Positions 56,061 to 64,000 of a stretch of DNA of 64,000 nt are shown piece after piece; the stretch's first letter is position 1; each line of letters begins with the position of its first letter. Under the pieces are notes generated by a model. That model ran no database searches. It saw nothing but the letters and a program-made list of their open reading frames with translations, and had not been told where the DNA came from. The translations under genes and the position numbers were made by a program. The stretch spans positions 62,001 to 126,000 of the forward strand of contig NZ_VSJK01000012.1 in assembly GCF_008085915.1 (NCBI RefSeq). The letters are read 5' to 3'. Source of the stretch: Oceaniovalibus sp. ACAM 378. Its GTDB lineage: Bacteria > Pseudomonadota > Alphaproteobacteria > Rhodobacterales > Rhodobacteraceae.

Positions 56061-56786
56061 CTAGGCATCCTTGGCCACCCTTGCCAGTGTGACAATATCA
56101 ACGCTCTGCGCACCCGCCGCGAGACAGACCTCGGCGCAGGCGGCCAGGGTCGCGCCGGTGGTCATCACGTCGTCCACCAGCAGAATATGCCGCCCATCCA
56201 GCAAGGCACCGTATTTCGCATGCGGGCGGATCGACCCTGCGACATTGGCGAACCGCTGTTCGGGGGATTTACCATCCTGGAGATCGGTACGCCGTGTCCG
56301 CGCCAACGCCCGGGTCGACACCTGCAATCGCGCCGCAGCGCCCAGCGCGGTCGCGAGCAGCGCCGCCTGATTGAACCGCCGCTTCAACATCCGAAGCCAA
56401 TGAATGGGCACCGGAACGACCAATGTGTCGGGCCGGATCACCGGCGCCGCCGCACGGGCCATCCAACCGGCCGCCGGACGCGCGATGTCGTGCCGGTCGC
56501 CATGTTTCAGCGCCAGCACCAACCGCCGCCCGCGATCACGGTACAGCATAACCGACCGCCCCCGCCCCCATGGCCTCTCAAGCGTCAGGCAGTCGTCACA
56601 ATGCTCGGCCCGGTCAGACTCCTGCCCCATCAGTGGCGTGCCGCAACTGTCGCAAACAAGGCCCGAGATGAACGGCGTGTCGCGCCAGCAACTGCCGCAC
56701 AGCCCGCCCCCTTGTTCGACCAGCACATCGCAAGAAACGCATTGGTGGGGATAGATAAGGCTCAGCGCACTTTGCATTCTGGTCAT
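56061..56786 (-). CDS. comF: ComF family protein (double zinc finger plus phosphoribosyltransferase fold)
   Basis: A 241-residue protein. The N-terminus has two Cys4 clusters (CVSC, CGSC, CDSC, CDDC), followed by the PRTase-fold domain with ALKHGDR, VPVPIHWLRMLKRRFNQA and the PRPP loop ILLVDDVMTTGATL. In naturally competent bacteria ComF is needed for DNA uptake; in roseobacters a link to gene transfer agents and competence has been suggested. The start ATG lies 19 bases from a divergent methyltransferase gene. Confidence 0.9.
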   Translation of the reverse strand: MTRMQSALSLIYPHQCVSCDVLVEQGGGLCGSCWRDTPFISGLVCDSCGTPLMGQESDRAEHCDDCLTLERPWGRGRSVMLYRDRGRRLVLALKHGDRHDIARPAAGWMARAAAPVIRPDTLVVPVPIHWLRMLKRRFNQAALLATALGAAARLQVSTRALARTRRTDLQDGKSPEQRFANVAGSIRPHAKYGALLDGRHILLVDDVMTTGATLAACAEVCLAAGAQSVDIVTLARVAKDA

Positions 56787-56805
56787 TCGCGCTTAACTCC
56801 CTCCC

Positions 56806-57648
56806 ATGAGCACACCGCCCCGCCTGACCGACCGCACTGCCCTAACCCTGCACCGACAACGCGCAACACGCGATCCGGCGGCGTTTCTCCATGACGAAGC
56901 CATCGCGCAGGTGCAGGAGAGACTGGAAGAGGTTAACAGGACGTTTACCAGCCCGGCGATTATCACCGGTCATCCGCAATTATGGGCCAATGCCATTCCG
57001 GGCGCCCGGATTGTTGCCGATAACGAAACGACCGACCTTTTGCCGCTGGCGCACGATCTGGTGATTCACGCGATGGCGCTGCACTGGGCCGATGATCCGG
57101 TGGGGCAACTGGTGCAGGCGCGGCGGGCGTTGCGGCCAGATGGGCTGCTGATTGCGGTCCTGTTCGGCGGTCAGACCCTGAACGAACTGCGCGCAGCGCT
57201 GGCCGAAGCCGAGATCGCGGTGCGCGGTGGTCTTTCGCCCCGGATCGCACCCATGGGCGAAATCCGTGATCTGGGTGCACTTTTGCAACGGGCGGGTTTC
57301 GCGCTGCCGGTGGCGGATTCGACACCTCTGCGCGTTACCTATGCCACGCCGCTGCACCTGATGCGCGATCTGCGGGCGATGGGCGAAACCAACGCCCTGC
57401 TGGCGCGTGACCGTCGACCCGCCCCCCGCGCGCTGTTTACTCAGGCCGCCACCCTGTATGCAGCGGGTTTTCCTGCCGAAGACGGGCGCATTCGGGCGAC
57501 TTTCGATCTGGTGTTCCTGACCGGATGGGCGCCTGACGACAGCCAACCGAAGGCGCTGCGCCCGGGATCCGCGAAAGGCCGGCTGGCCGAGGCTTTGGGT
57601 GTGACGGAGACCGGGCTGCACGATGACGTGACGTCGCACCGCGATTGA
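56806..57648 (+). CDS. BioC/NDUFAF5-like methyltransferase fold protein lacking motif I
   Basis: A 280-residue protein related to class I SAM methyltransferases of the NDUFAF5 type. The C-terminal half of the fold is clear: DLVIHAMALHWADDP (motif post I/II), RRALRPDGLLIAVLFGGQTL and EIRDLGALLQRAGFALP. The usual glycine-rich motif I (D-x-G-C-G-x-G) is absent; its place is taken by SPAIITGHPQLWANAIPGAR. So SAM binding is uncertain. Start opening LTDRTALTLHRQRATRD is conserved in alphaproteobacterial relatives. 58 bases before hemH, probably cotranscribed. Confidence 0.8.
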   Translation: MSTPPRLTDRTALTLHRQRATRDPAAFLHDEAIAQVQERLEEVNRTFTSPAIITGHPQLWANAIPGARIVADNETTDLLPLAHDLVIHAMALHWADDPVGQLVQARRALRPDGLLIAVLFGGQTLNELRAALAEAEIAVRGGLSPRIAPMGEIRDLGALLQRAGFALPVADSTPLRVTYATPLHLMRDLRAMGETNALLARDRRPAPRALFTQAATLYAAGFPAEDGRIRATFDLVFLTGWAPDDSQPKALRPGSAKGRLAEALGVTETGLHDDVTSHRD

Positions 57649-57706
57649 CCCCCGGGCAAAACCCGTTATCTCAAGCCTTTGATCACCATGAATGACGGGG
57701 CCGAAC

Positions 57707-58804
57707 ATGCCAGAGACGAAATCAATGGACGAAACGCCCCTTTTCACGGCCACAGATGCGGTGTGCCCGGCCCATGCGCCGGTGGACCACCCAAAAATAC
57801 CGCCCGAAAAGATCGGTGTGCTGCTGGCCAACCTCGGTACACCGGACGGTTATGACTATTGGTCGATGCGCCGTTATCTGAATGAATTCCTGTCTGACAA
57901 GCGCGTGATCGATTATTCACGCTGGCTTTGGCAGCCGCTGTTACAACTGGTCATCCTGACGAAACGCCCGTTTACCTCGGGCGCGAACTATAAGCTGATC
58001 TGGAACAACGAGGCGGATGAAAGCCCCCTTGCCACCATCACCAAGGCACAGACAGCCGGGATCGCCGCCACGATGCAGGCGCGTTTTGGCGACGATGTGA
58101 TGGTTGATTACTGCATGCGCTATGGCAACCCGTCGACGGCATCACGGCTGCGGCGCCTGATTGATGCCGGGTGCCAGAAGATCCTGTTCTTCCCGCTTTA
58201 TCCGCAATACGCAGCGCCGACGACGGCCACGGCGAACGACCAGATGTTCCGCGCGTTGATGGCTGAAAAATGGCAGCCCTCTGTACGCACGGTTCCTGCC
58301 TATTTCGAAGAGCCGGGCTATATCGATGCATTGGCCCAATCGGTCGCGCGGGCCTATGACGCCATGGAGGAAAAGCCCGACATTCTGGTGGCGACATATC
58401 ACGGTCTGCCGAAACGCTATCTTCTTGAGGGCGACCCCTATCACTGCCACTGCCAAAAAACCACGCGGCTGCTGAAAGAGCGGCTTGGTTGGGCGGATGA
58501 CCAGATCATCACGACATTTCAGTCGCGATTCGGCTCTGAGGAATGGCTTCAGCCCTATACGGTGGAAGAGGTCGCGCGACTGGCGCGGGCCGGCAAAAGG
58601 CGGATCGCAGTCATATCGCCCGCGTTTTCGGCTGATTGCATTGAGACGCTGGAAGAGATCAACGGGGAAATCCGCGAAAGTTTCGAACATGCGGGCGGTG
58701 AAGAATTCACCTATATCCCCTGTCTGAACGATGATGCGGCGCATCTGAACGTCCTGTCGGACGTGATCGAACGAAACCTGAAGGGCTGGATCAACCGGGA
58801 ATGA
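57707..58804 (+). CDS. hemH: Ferrochelatase
   Basis: Inserts iron into protoporphyrin IX in the last step of haem synthesis; membrane-associated. The 365-residue protein shows GVLLANLGTPDGYDYWSMRR, MRYGNPS, ILFFPLYPQYAAPTTATAND, the catalytic His in ATYHGLPKRYL, and TTFQSRFGSEEWLQPYT. Three in-frame starts exist (57692, 57707, 57725); 57707 is chosen because GGGG lies six bases upstream, but the choice is not firm. It ends at a bidirectional terminator. Confidence 0.96.
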   Translation: MPETKSMDETPLFTATDAVCPAHAPVDHPKIPPEKIGVLLANLGTPDGYDYWSMRRYLNEFLSDKRVIDYSRWLWQPLLQLVILTKRPFTSGANYKLIWNNEADESPLATITKAQTAGIAATMQARFGDDVMVDYCMRYGNPSTASRLRRLIDAGCQKILFFPLYPQYAAPTTATANDQMFRALMAEKWQPSVRTVPAYFEEPGYIDALAQSVARAYDAMEEKPDILVATYHGLPKRYLLEGDPYHCHCQKTTRLLKERLGWADDQIITTFQSRFGSEEWLQPYTVEEVARLARAGKRRIAVISPAFSADCIETLEEINGEIRESFEHAGGEEFTYIPCLNDDAAHLNVLSDVIERNLKGWINRE

Positions 58805-58823
58805 GCCCGGGATTTACCCATGA

Positions 58824-58857
58824 AAAAAGGCGGCCAGAGCAGTCTGGCCGCCTTTTT
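58824..58857. terminator. Bidirectional intrinsic terminator after hemH
   Basis: Perfect 15-bp stem AAAAAGGCGGCCAGA / TCTGGCCGCCTTTTT with a 4-base loop. It ends hemH on the plus strand and the small membrane protein gene at 58879 on the minus strand. Confidence 0.93.
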
Positions 58858-58878
58858 GTTGTCGTATCGCAAAAGCGA

Positions 58879-59061
58879 TCAGTCGGATGCGGCAACAGCC
58901 ACAATCACGGCCAAAAGCAGAAGCGGAATCACGATGCCGCCGGAAGAAGACGTGGTTTCTTCGACGATGATCGCGGGCTCCAGGATCGGAGCGGCCAGGC
59001 CGCCGGCGAATGCGCCGGTTGCGGCAACCGAAAGTGCGGCTGCGAGTGCAAGTTTCTTCAT
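58879..59061 (-). CDS. Small exported membrane protein, 60 residues
   Basis: Signal peptide MKKLALAAALSVAATGAFA, then a short mature part: GGLAAPILEPAIIVEETTSS, a glycine pair and a hydrophobic helix IVIPLLLLAVIVAVAASD at the very C-terminus. The product would be about 40 residues after cleavage, anchored by its C-terminus. The start ATG at 59061 has GGAGG five bases upstream; a longer frame to 59214 is not supported. I recall near-identical proteins downstream of hemH in other roseobacters but know no function. Confidence 0.75.
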   Translation of the reverse strand: MKKLALAAALSVAATGAFAGGLAAPILEPAIIVEETTSSSGGIVIPLLLLAVIVAVAASD

Positions 59062-59210
59062 TGTATCCTCCAGTATCCGCCTGCCGCCGAGGGTTATTGA
59101 GGACGGCAACAGGCACCCAAGACTGTACCTCGTACAAATGTTTAAGCAGCAAAGGCACGCCGATGCAAATGACTGATCATGCCATAAGGCCCTGCACGCG
59201 CTGAATTTCG

Positions 59211-59810
59211 TCAAATAAGCAACACTTGTGTGCCGTTGGAGGTCATTCCAAACAGCTGGGCGATATGCTCGTTGTAAAGACCAATGCAGCCGTTCGATGA
59301 TCTGCGACCGATTTTGCGCGTGTCATGGGTGCCGTGAATCCGGTAATATGTCCAGCTCAGATACAGTGCATGCGTTCCCAGCGGATTATCCGGGCCCGCG
59401 GGGACAAAGTCGGGCCATTCGGGATTGCGCTTTTTCATCGAAGGGGTCGGACGCCATTCGGGGCCCTCGACCTTTCGCACGACGCTTGTGCGCCCGAGAC
59501 GCGTCAAATCGTCAGTCAGAGGTACCGATGTCGGGAACAGTTTGTAAGTCGCTTCGTCTGCTGTCCAGAAATGCAGGGCGCGCGAATCGATATCCACCAG
59601 AATGGCACCACCGGCGAGCGATTTGAAATACGGGCGCCAATCCAGCATTCGAAAACTCGACGCATTGCGGCGTGCGGTGCTGGCCGGGGGAAGATATTCG
59701 GTGCTGCCGCTTTGCTGGGCCAGCGCTGGCGTGGCCAGAACGGCCGAGACGGCTGCGGAGTTGGCCAGAAAATTCCGGCGGGTCAGTGTCGGTTTGGTGA
59801 ACATAGCCAT
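59211..59810 (-). CDS. L,D-transpeptidase (YkuD family), Tat-type signal
   Basis: Cell-wall cross-linking or lipoprotein-attaching enzyme of 199 residues. TRRNFLANSAAVSAVLATPA is a twin-arginine-type signal. The YkuD domain (about 70-199) has GTHALYLSWTYYRIHGTHD and the catalytic SSNGCIGL with Cys. The gene is next to a second L,D-transpeptidase and a CAP-domain lipoprotein, so the region is concerned with the envelope. The start codon is the ATG at 59810. Confidence 0.9.
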   Translation of the reverse strand: MAMFTKPTLTRRNFLANSAAVSAVLATPALAQQSGSTEYLPPASTARRNASSFRMLDWRPYFKSLAGGAILVDIDSRALHFWTADEATYKLFPTSVPLTDDLTRLGRTSVVRKVEGPEWRPTPSMKKRNPEWPDFVPAGPDNPLGTHALYLSWTYYRIHGTHDTRKIGRRSSNGCIGLYNEHIAQLFGMTSNGTQVLLI

Positions 59811-59982
59811 GTCAAACCTTCAGATTGATAAAAGATGTGTGAATACTCTGAAATATATCCTGAGTCGGCCCACGTCGCAAATCACTCTGGCGCGAACATG
59901 CTCGCCGTCCGATCGTTGGGGTTTGAACCGGCACACGTTTGCCTATAAACGAGGTCAGCAAACCCAGCCGGATGAACCCACG

Positions 59983-60495
59983 ATGACGCGTCGCATTGCT
60001 ATTTTGTTTTCCCTCATGTTGGGGCTGGCCGCCTGCGCCACACCCGCCCCGCCGACCCTTGGCACCGACGGCAAGCCGCTGTCCCGGGTCTATCATATCA
60101 ACGCGTCGGATACGGCCGAGATCCAATTTCGACTGTTGGATTCGGTCAATGCGCTGCGTACGGCGTCGGGCGGGGTGCCGCTGCAGCTGAACGCGGAACT
60201 GACCGCCGCCGCCGCCACCCATTCGCGCGACATGGCGGTACAGAACCGGCCCTGGCATTTCGGATCGGACGGATCGTCGCCACTGGATCGGGTGCGCCGT
60301 GTCGGATACACCGGAACGCTGCTGGGTGAAAATATCTCCGAGAGTTTCGAGACCGAGATCGAAACCCTGGGCGCCTGGGCGAGCGAACCGTCGACACGCG
60401 ACATCATGACCGACTCGCGGGCGCGGAGCCTGGGCTTTGCCTGGTATCAGGAAGATTCAGGCAAAATCTGGTGGACGATGATCACCGGAACCTGA
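59983..60495 (+). CDS. CAP-domain (SCP/PR1-like) lipoprotein
   Basis: A 170-residue exported lipoprotein with lipobox LAAC (Cys18). The CAP domain has LLDSVNALRTASGGVPL, ATHSRDMAVQNRPWHF and GENISESF, with the His and Glu residues of the cleft present. Bacterial CAP proteins have varied roles, often with the cell wall or lipid binding; no specific activity can be assigned. The ATG at 59983 starts the signal sequence; a frame to 59602 runs antisense to the preceding transpeptidase. Divergent from that gene. Confidence 0.85.
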   Translation: MTRRIAILFSLMLGLAACATPAPPTLGTDGKPLSRVYHINASDTAEIQFRLLDSVNALRTASGGVPLQLNAELTAAAATHSRDMAVQNRPWHFGSDGSSPLDRVRRVGYTGTLLGENISESFETEIETLGAWASEPSTRDIMTDSRARSLGFAWYQEDSGKIWWTMITGT

Positions 60496-60537
60496 TCGCC
60501 GGACTGTGATCAGAACCTTTTGATCACCGCCGACAGT

Positions 60538-61044
60538 TCAGGCGGTGATCACGATCGGGGTGCCGGTTTTCACCATCGCATAGACATCTTCGACCTCACG
60601 GTCGCTGATCGAAATGCAGCCCCATGTCCAATCCGGCTTGCGGTTCTTCTTGAGGTTATAAAACGGGCCGCGCCCGTGGATAAAGATGTCGCCCCCCGGG
60701 CTTTTGCCCATTTGCGACGCCAGGAAACGATCCTGCTCGTTGGGATAGGATATGCCCAGCGACAGGTGGAACCGGCTTTCCGGATTGCGGCGGTCGATGA
60801 AATAAACGCCTTCGGGCGTCCTGCCGTCGCCTTCCACCTGTTTGTGGCCGGCAGGTGCGAATCCCAGATCGAATTTATATTTCTTCAGCTGCCGGTTGCC
60901 GTTCATCAGATACATCTGACGCTGGCCCTTGTTGACGACGACCTGCGTCACCTCGGGGCCGTTATAACGACGGAATTTCGAGCTGGCACAGGCGCTGAGC
61001 GCGGCCAGTGCCGAAAAAAGAAAGAATCGACGGTTCAAAGTCAT
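60538..61044 (-). CDS. L,D-transpeptidase lipoprotein (YkuD family)
   Basis: Second YkuD enzyme, 168 residues. The N-terminus MTLNRRFFLFSALAALSACA has a lipobox LSAC, so the protein is probably a lipoprotein rather than a soluble periplasmic one. The YkuD domain (about 35-168) includes RQMYLMNGNRQLKKYKFDLG, DIFIHGRGPF and the catalytic cysteine in TWGCISISDREV. The consensus SxGC is here TWGC. The ATG at 61044 is the last before the signal sequence. Convergent with the CAP gene. Confidence 0.88.
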   Translation of the reverse strand: MTLNRRFFLFSALAALSACASSKFRRYNGPEVTQVVVNKGQRQMYLMNGNRQLKKYKFDLGFAPAGHKQVEGDGRTPEGVYFIDRRNPESRFHLSLGISYPNEQDRFLASQMGKSPGGDIFIHGRGPFYNLKKNRKPDWTWGCISISDREVEDVYAMVKTGTPIVITA

Positions 61045-61133
61045 GATCTGCCTACTGCTGCTACTGCTCGGGTGTTTTCTTTCACCATAGCGGATTCGCT
61101 CGCGCCCCGGAACAGGATATCGTGCCCCCTCGG

Positions 61134-61919
61134 TCACGGTTTCGCGTCTGTGTCGCCTTTCAGCCGCGACTCGATCGCGATCAGACGGATCAGCACCTCG
61201 TCGCGGTAAGTGTCGGTTCGTTCATTGCTCTCTGAGGCGTGGGCATCCTGCATCGAGTTCACGATCAGACCAACCAAAAGATTGACCACCGCAAAGGTGG
61301 TCACAACGATGAACGGAACAAAGAACATCCAGGCATAGGGATAGGTCTCCATCACCGGCCGCACGATCCCCATGGACCAGGATTCAAGCGTCATGATCTG
61401 GAACAGCGTATAGGCTGACAGACCGATATCGCCGAACCAGTCGGGAAAGCTCTGGCCGAACAGTTTCGTCGACATCACCGCACCGATGTAGAAAATCACG
61501 CTCATCAACACAAAGACCGAGGCCATTCCAGGCAGCGCGCTCACGAATCCTTCGACGACACGGCGCAGGCTGGGCGCGACCGACAGCACCCGGAACAGCC
61601 GCAATATCCGCAGGGCGCGCAGAACGGTCAGCGATTGCGCCCCCGGAACCAGCGCCACGCCGACGATGACGAAATCAAAGATGTTCCAGCCCCTGCGCCA
61701 GAATCGCGCGCCATGGGCCAGCATCTTGGCCAGAAGTTCGACCACAAAAATCGCCAGACAAAGCGAATCGAGCGCCGGAATCAGCGGCCCCGTCATATCC
61801 ATGACAGTGTCCGAGGTTTCCAGCCCCAAAAGCACCGCATTGAACAGGATCACGCCAAGGATGAAATTCGTGACAGAAGGTTGATCCAGCCAGCACGCCA
61901 GTCTTTCGCGAAATCCCAT
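61134..61919 (-). CDS. Voltage-gated sodium channel of the NavSp1/NaChBac type
   Basis: Homotetrameric six-helix cation channel subunit, 261 residues. S1-S6 occupy about 12-230. The voltage sensor S4 is LTVLRALRILRLFRVLSVAP with Arg at every third position; the pore has the sodium-selective filter TLESWSMG, as in the roseobacter channel NavSp1. A C-terminal coiled-coil segment (about 235-255, TYRDEVLIRLIAIESRL) would hold the tetramer. The ATG at 61919 has GGAG six bases upstream and avoids a 50-base overlap with the preceding gene that the frame from 61985 would need. Confidence 0.9.
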   Translation of the reverse strand: MGFRERLACWLDQPSVTNFILGVILFNAVLLGLETSDTVMDMTGPLIPALDSLCLAIFVVELLAKMLAHGARFWRRGWNIFDFVIVGVALVPGAQSLTVLRALRILRLFRVLSVAPSLRRVVEGFVSALPGMASVFVLMSVIFYIGAVMSTKLFGQSFPDWFGDIGLSAYTLFQIMTLESWSMGIVRPVMETYPYAWMFFVPFIVVTTFAVVNLLVGLIVNSMQDAHASESNERTDTYRDEVLIRLIAIESRLKGDTDAKP

Positions 61920-61935
61920 CTCGTCTCCGTCTTTG

Positions 61936-63177
61936 TCAGGCGGTTGCGATATGGCGTCGATCAAACCGCGCCGCAAGTTCGACATGGGGCGACCAGCGAA
62001 ATTGATCGACCGTCGTCACATCAGCAAGGGTAAATCCGCCGGCAATCAATGCGCTGGCATCACGGGCAAAAGTGACAGGATTGCACGACACCATGACGAC
62101 AGTTGCGACCCGGCTCTGCACGATCTCGGCCACCTGTGCTTCGGCACCGGCGCGGGGCGGATCGATCACCACGGCATCGAAACGGTTCAATTCGTCGGGC
62201 AGCAGCGGGCGACGGAACAGATCGCGGGTTTCGCATGTCACGCGTTTCAATCCCGCAGCACCCCGCCAACCCCGATCCAGCGCGGCCATCATGTCTGATT
62301 CGCCTTCGACCGCATGTACCTCGGCCTTGGCGGCAAGTGGCAACGAGAAAGTGCCGCACCCGGCAAACAGATCGGCCACCCGTTTTGCACCGCCCACCGC
62401 AGTCAGAACCGCGTGGGTCAGCGCCGCCTGCCCGTGATCGGTGGCCTGAAGAAATGCGCCGGGCGGTGGCACCACGCGCGCCGCACCGAACCGTTGTTCG
62501 GGGGGTTCGGCCATCGCGACCGTCTCACCGTCCCAGGTCAGCCGGGCCAATCCGGTCTGCGCAACGATCCCGGCCAGCGTGACGCGCAAAGGCCCGTCCA
62601 GCGGTTTGCCCCCGGTCGCAGATACATCCAGACCAGACCCCGACACCGTGACGGCAAACGCGATTTCGCCCTTACGCGACGCACCCTCTACGGTCAGGAT
62701 TTCCAGCACCGGCAGAGCCGAAACGATGGCCGGATCGACCAGCAAACAATGGGGAATCTCGGTGATTGTACCTGATGCGCGCCCGTGAAAGCCCACCGTC
62801 GCGCCGCGCTTTGTACGCCGCGCCGACAGAGTTGCGCGGCGTCGGCTGTTCGGCGGTGACGTTTCAGGGCTATGGATTTGCGCATCGATCCCCTGCGCGG
62901 TCAGGGCCCGGCGCACCACATCCACCTTCCACGCGGCGACGAAACCATCGCTGGCGTGTTGCAACGAGCAGCCGCCACAGGATTTATAATGCGGACAGGG
63001 CGGCGTCACCCGGTCGGATGAGGGCGTGACGATCTTTGGCGCCGCGATCCGGTCGCCGATGATCTCGCCGCTCACCACCTCTCCGGGGAGGGTGCGCGGG
63101 GCAAATACGGGCCCCCGGTCAGCGGTTGGCGCGATGCCGTCGCCCATGTGGCCAAGTCGTTCAATGCGATGTTCCAT
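61936..63177 (-). CDS. 23S rRNA/tRNA m5U methyltransferase (RumA/TrmA family)
   Basis: SAM-dependent RNA C5-uridine methyltransferase of 413 residues. The N-terminal TRAM-like part (about 1-55) is followed by an iron-sulfur cluster site CPHYKSCGGC (62-71) and another cysteine further on. The catalytic domain has VADLFAGCGTFSLPLA, VIDPPRAGA and the nucleophile in VMVSCNPVTFARD. The cluster suggests RumA (RlmD) rather than TrmA. The sodium channel gene follows at a spacing of 16 bases. Confidence 0.93.
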   Translation of the reverse strand: MEHRIERLGHMGDGIAPTADRGPVFAPRTLPGEVVSGEIIGDRIAAPKIVTPSSDRVTPPCPHYKSCGGCSLQHASDGFVAAWKVDVVRRALTAQGIDAQIHSPETSPPNSRRRATLSARRTKRGATVGFHGRASGTITEIPHCLLVDPAIVSALPVLEILTVEGASRKGEIAFAVTVSGSGLDVSATGGKPLDGPLRVTLAGIVAQTGLARLTWDGETVAMAEPPEQRFGAARVVPPPGAFLQATDHGQAALTHAVLTAVGGAKRVADLFAGCGTFSLPLAAKAEVHAVEGESDMMAALDRGWRGAAGLKRVTCETRDLFRRPLLPDELNRFDAVVIDPPRAGAEAQVAEIVQSRVATVVMVSCNPVTFARDASALIAGGFTLADVTTVDQFRWSPHVELAARFDRRHIATA

Positions 63178-63230
63178 CGAACGGGGTTACGCCTTGCGGC
63201 GCGGCGGCACAATGCCAGCCAGCGGCGGAA

Positions 63231-64000
63231 TCACTCGGCAGCTTCGCCAGTTTCCGAAAATGTGACAAACCCACCCGACTGGCGGTTCCAGTACCGGGCA
63301 TAGATGCCGTTTCTCGCCAGGAGATCGGAATGGGTGCCTTGCTCGACGATCTGCCCGTCCTCAAGCACCACGATGCGGTCCATCCGCGCGATTGTGGACA
63401 GGCGGTGCGCGATGGCCAGCACGGTCTTGCCTTCCATCACCTGATCCAATGCACGCTGGATGTCTGCCTCGACCTCGGAATCCAGCGCACTTGTCGCTTC
63501 GTCCAGCACAAGGATCGGTGCGTCCTTCAGCATGGCGCGGGCAAGCGCGATGCGCTGCCGCTGTCCGCCCGAAAGCTTCACGCCGCGTTCGCCAAGATGC
63601 GCGTCATATCCCGTGCGGCCTTTGAAATCCTCAAGTTTCAGGATGAATTCATGCGCCTCCGCACGTTTGGCGGCGGCGATCATCTGGTCCTCGGTCGCAC
63701 CGGGGCGGCCATACATGATGTTGTCGCGGGCCGACCGGTTGAACATCGCGGTTTCCTGCGTGACCATGGCGATCTTGCCGCGCAGGCTGGCCTGTGTGAC
63801 GTCACGGATGTCCTGCCCGGCGATGGTGATCCGGCCCTGTTCAGCATCATAGAGCCGCAACAACAGCGAGGTCAGCGTCGATTTTCCCGCCCCCGAAGCC
63901 CCGACAATCCCCAGCTTTTCACCTCGCGCGACCGTCAGGTCGATATCGCGGATGCCACCCGTCTTGCGGCCATAGGCAAAGCTCAGGTGGTCAAAATGCA
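63231..64000 (-). CDS. ABC exporter (MsbA-like half-transporter), ATPase domain, 5' end outside the window
   Basis: The C-terminal part of a fused membrane-ATPase exporter; the membrane domain lies past the right edge. Visible are the start of the ATPase domain (HFDHLSFAYG), Walker A GASGAGKST, Q-loop MVTQETAMF, signature LSGGQRQRIALARAML, Walker B ILVLDEATSALDSE and the H-loop LAIAHRLSTIARMD. The C-terminal SGGFVTFSETGEAAE is an ordinary tail. Such proteins export lipid A, drugs or peptides; which cannot be told here. 53 bases upstream of the methyltransferase gene in the same direction. Confidence 0.92.
   Translation of the reverse strand, partial: HFDHLSFAYGRKTGGIRDIDLTVARGEKLGIVGASGAGKSTLTSLLLRLYDAEQGRITIAGQDIRDVTQASLRGKIAMVTQETAMFNRSARDNIMYGRPGATEDQMIAAAKRAEAHEFILKLEDFKGRTGYDAHLGERGVKLSGGQRQRIALARAMLKDAPILVLDEATSALDSEVEADIQRALDQVMEGKTVLAIAHRLSTIARMDRIVVLEDGQIVEQGTHSDLLARNGIYARYWNRQSGGFVTFSETGEAAE

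Noticed and set aside
59900-59945. TTTGAACCGG resembling a tRNA T-loop
   Set aside because: Flanking bases do not form a T-stem or acceptor stem on either strand.

Overview
The window is 64 kb of a high-GC alphaproteobacterial chromosome, most likely a member of the Rhodobacterales (Roseobacter group). The pointers are a membrane-anchored cytochrome cy gene divergent from pheA, a DUF2794 gene, a GAAC-N7-GAAC type LexA box, a NavSp1-like sodium channel, UbiG and HemH of the alphaproteobacterial type, and many binding-protein and TRAP transporters. There is no rRNA or tRNA gene, no insertion sequence, no prophage and no CRISPR array that I can see. Both ends are cut inside genes: a HAD hydrolase on the left and an ABC exporter on the right.

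Layout. 0-6.4 kb: HAD phosphatase, a DD-carboxypeptidase with a SPOR domain, an overlapping sugar kinase / HAD phosphatase pair, and a TrkH-TrkA potassium uptake pair. 6.5-12.4 kb: a yejABEF peptide importer operon. 12.6-16.5 kb: cytochrome cy, prephenate dehydratase, two tandem Lin0512-family genes and a TPP enzyme. 16.6-26 kb: an accessory-looking stretch with beta-carbonic anhydrase, a broken FMN reductase, leucyl aminopeptidase and NlpC/P60 genes, DUF2794, intergenic hairpin repeats, an SOS-regulated imuB without imuA or dnaE2, cytochrome c-prime, an I78 lipoprotein, an alcohol dehydrogenase remnant, a NYN-LOTUS protein, and a TetR regulator with a tiny exported protein gene carrying matching operators. 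26-35 kb: radC, a PstS-OmpA fusion, an exported protein of unknown function, secA, a parvulin isomerase, argJ, mutT and a 46-residue protein gene. 35.8-41.2 kb: the rimP-nusA-ylxR-infB operon, preceded by an intrinsic terminator in its leader. 41.5-48.4 kb: a hybrid histidine kinase and a uronate dehydrogenase - sugar kinase - TRAP transporter cluster. 48.4-53.9 kb: a second peptide-type ABC importer. 54-64 kb: proline iminopeptidase, ubiG, grxC, comF, a methyltransferase-like gene, hemH, small envelope proteins, two L,D-transpeptidases around a CAP lipoprotein, a sodium channel, an RNA m5U methyltransferase and the ABC exporter.

How the genes work together. Most of the window is housekeeping (translation and transcription elongation, secretion, arginine, phenylalanine, haem and ubiquinone synthesis, cell wall) combined with nutrient uptake: two oligopeptide-class ABC importers, one TRAP system probably for sugar acids, and peptidases (Pip, leucyl aminopeptidase) that could process imported peptides. 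The most unusual items are the TetR / exported micro-protein regulon with three near-identical operators, the solitary LexA-controlled imuB, the tandem Lin0512 genes, the lysine-rich extension on ArgJ, the terminator inside the rimP leader, the YejA binding protein with a C-terminal membrane anchor, and a 17-bp perfect inverted repeat joining the carbonic anhydrase gene to a broken reductase gene. No complete new defence or mobile system was recognised.
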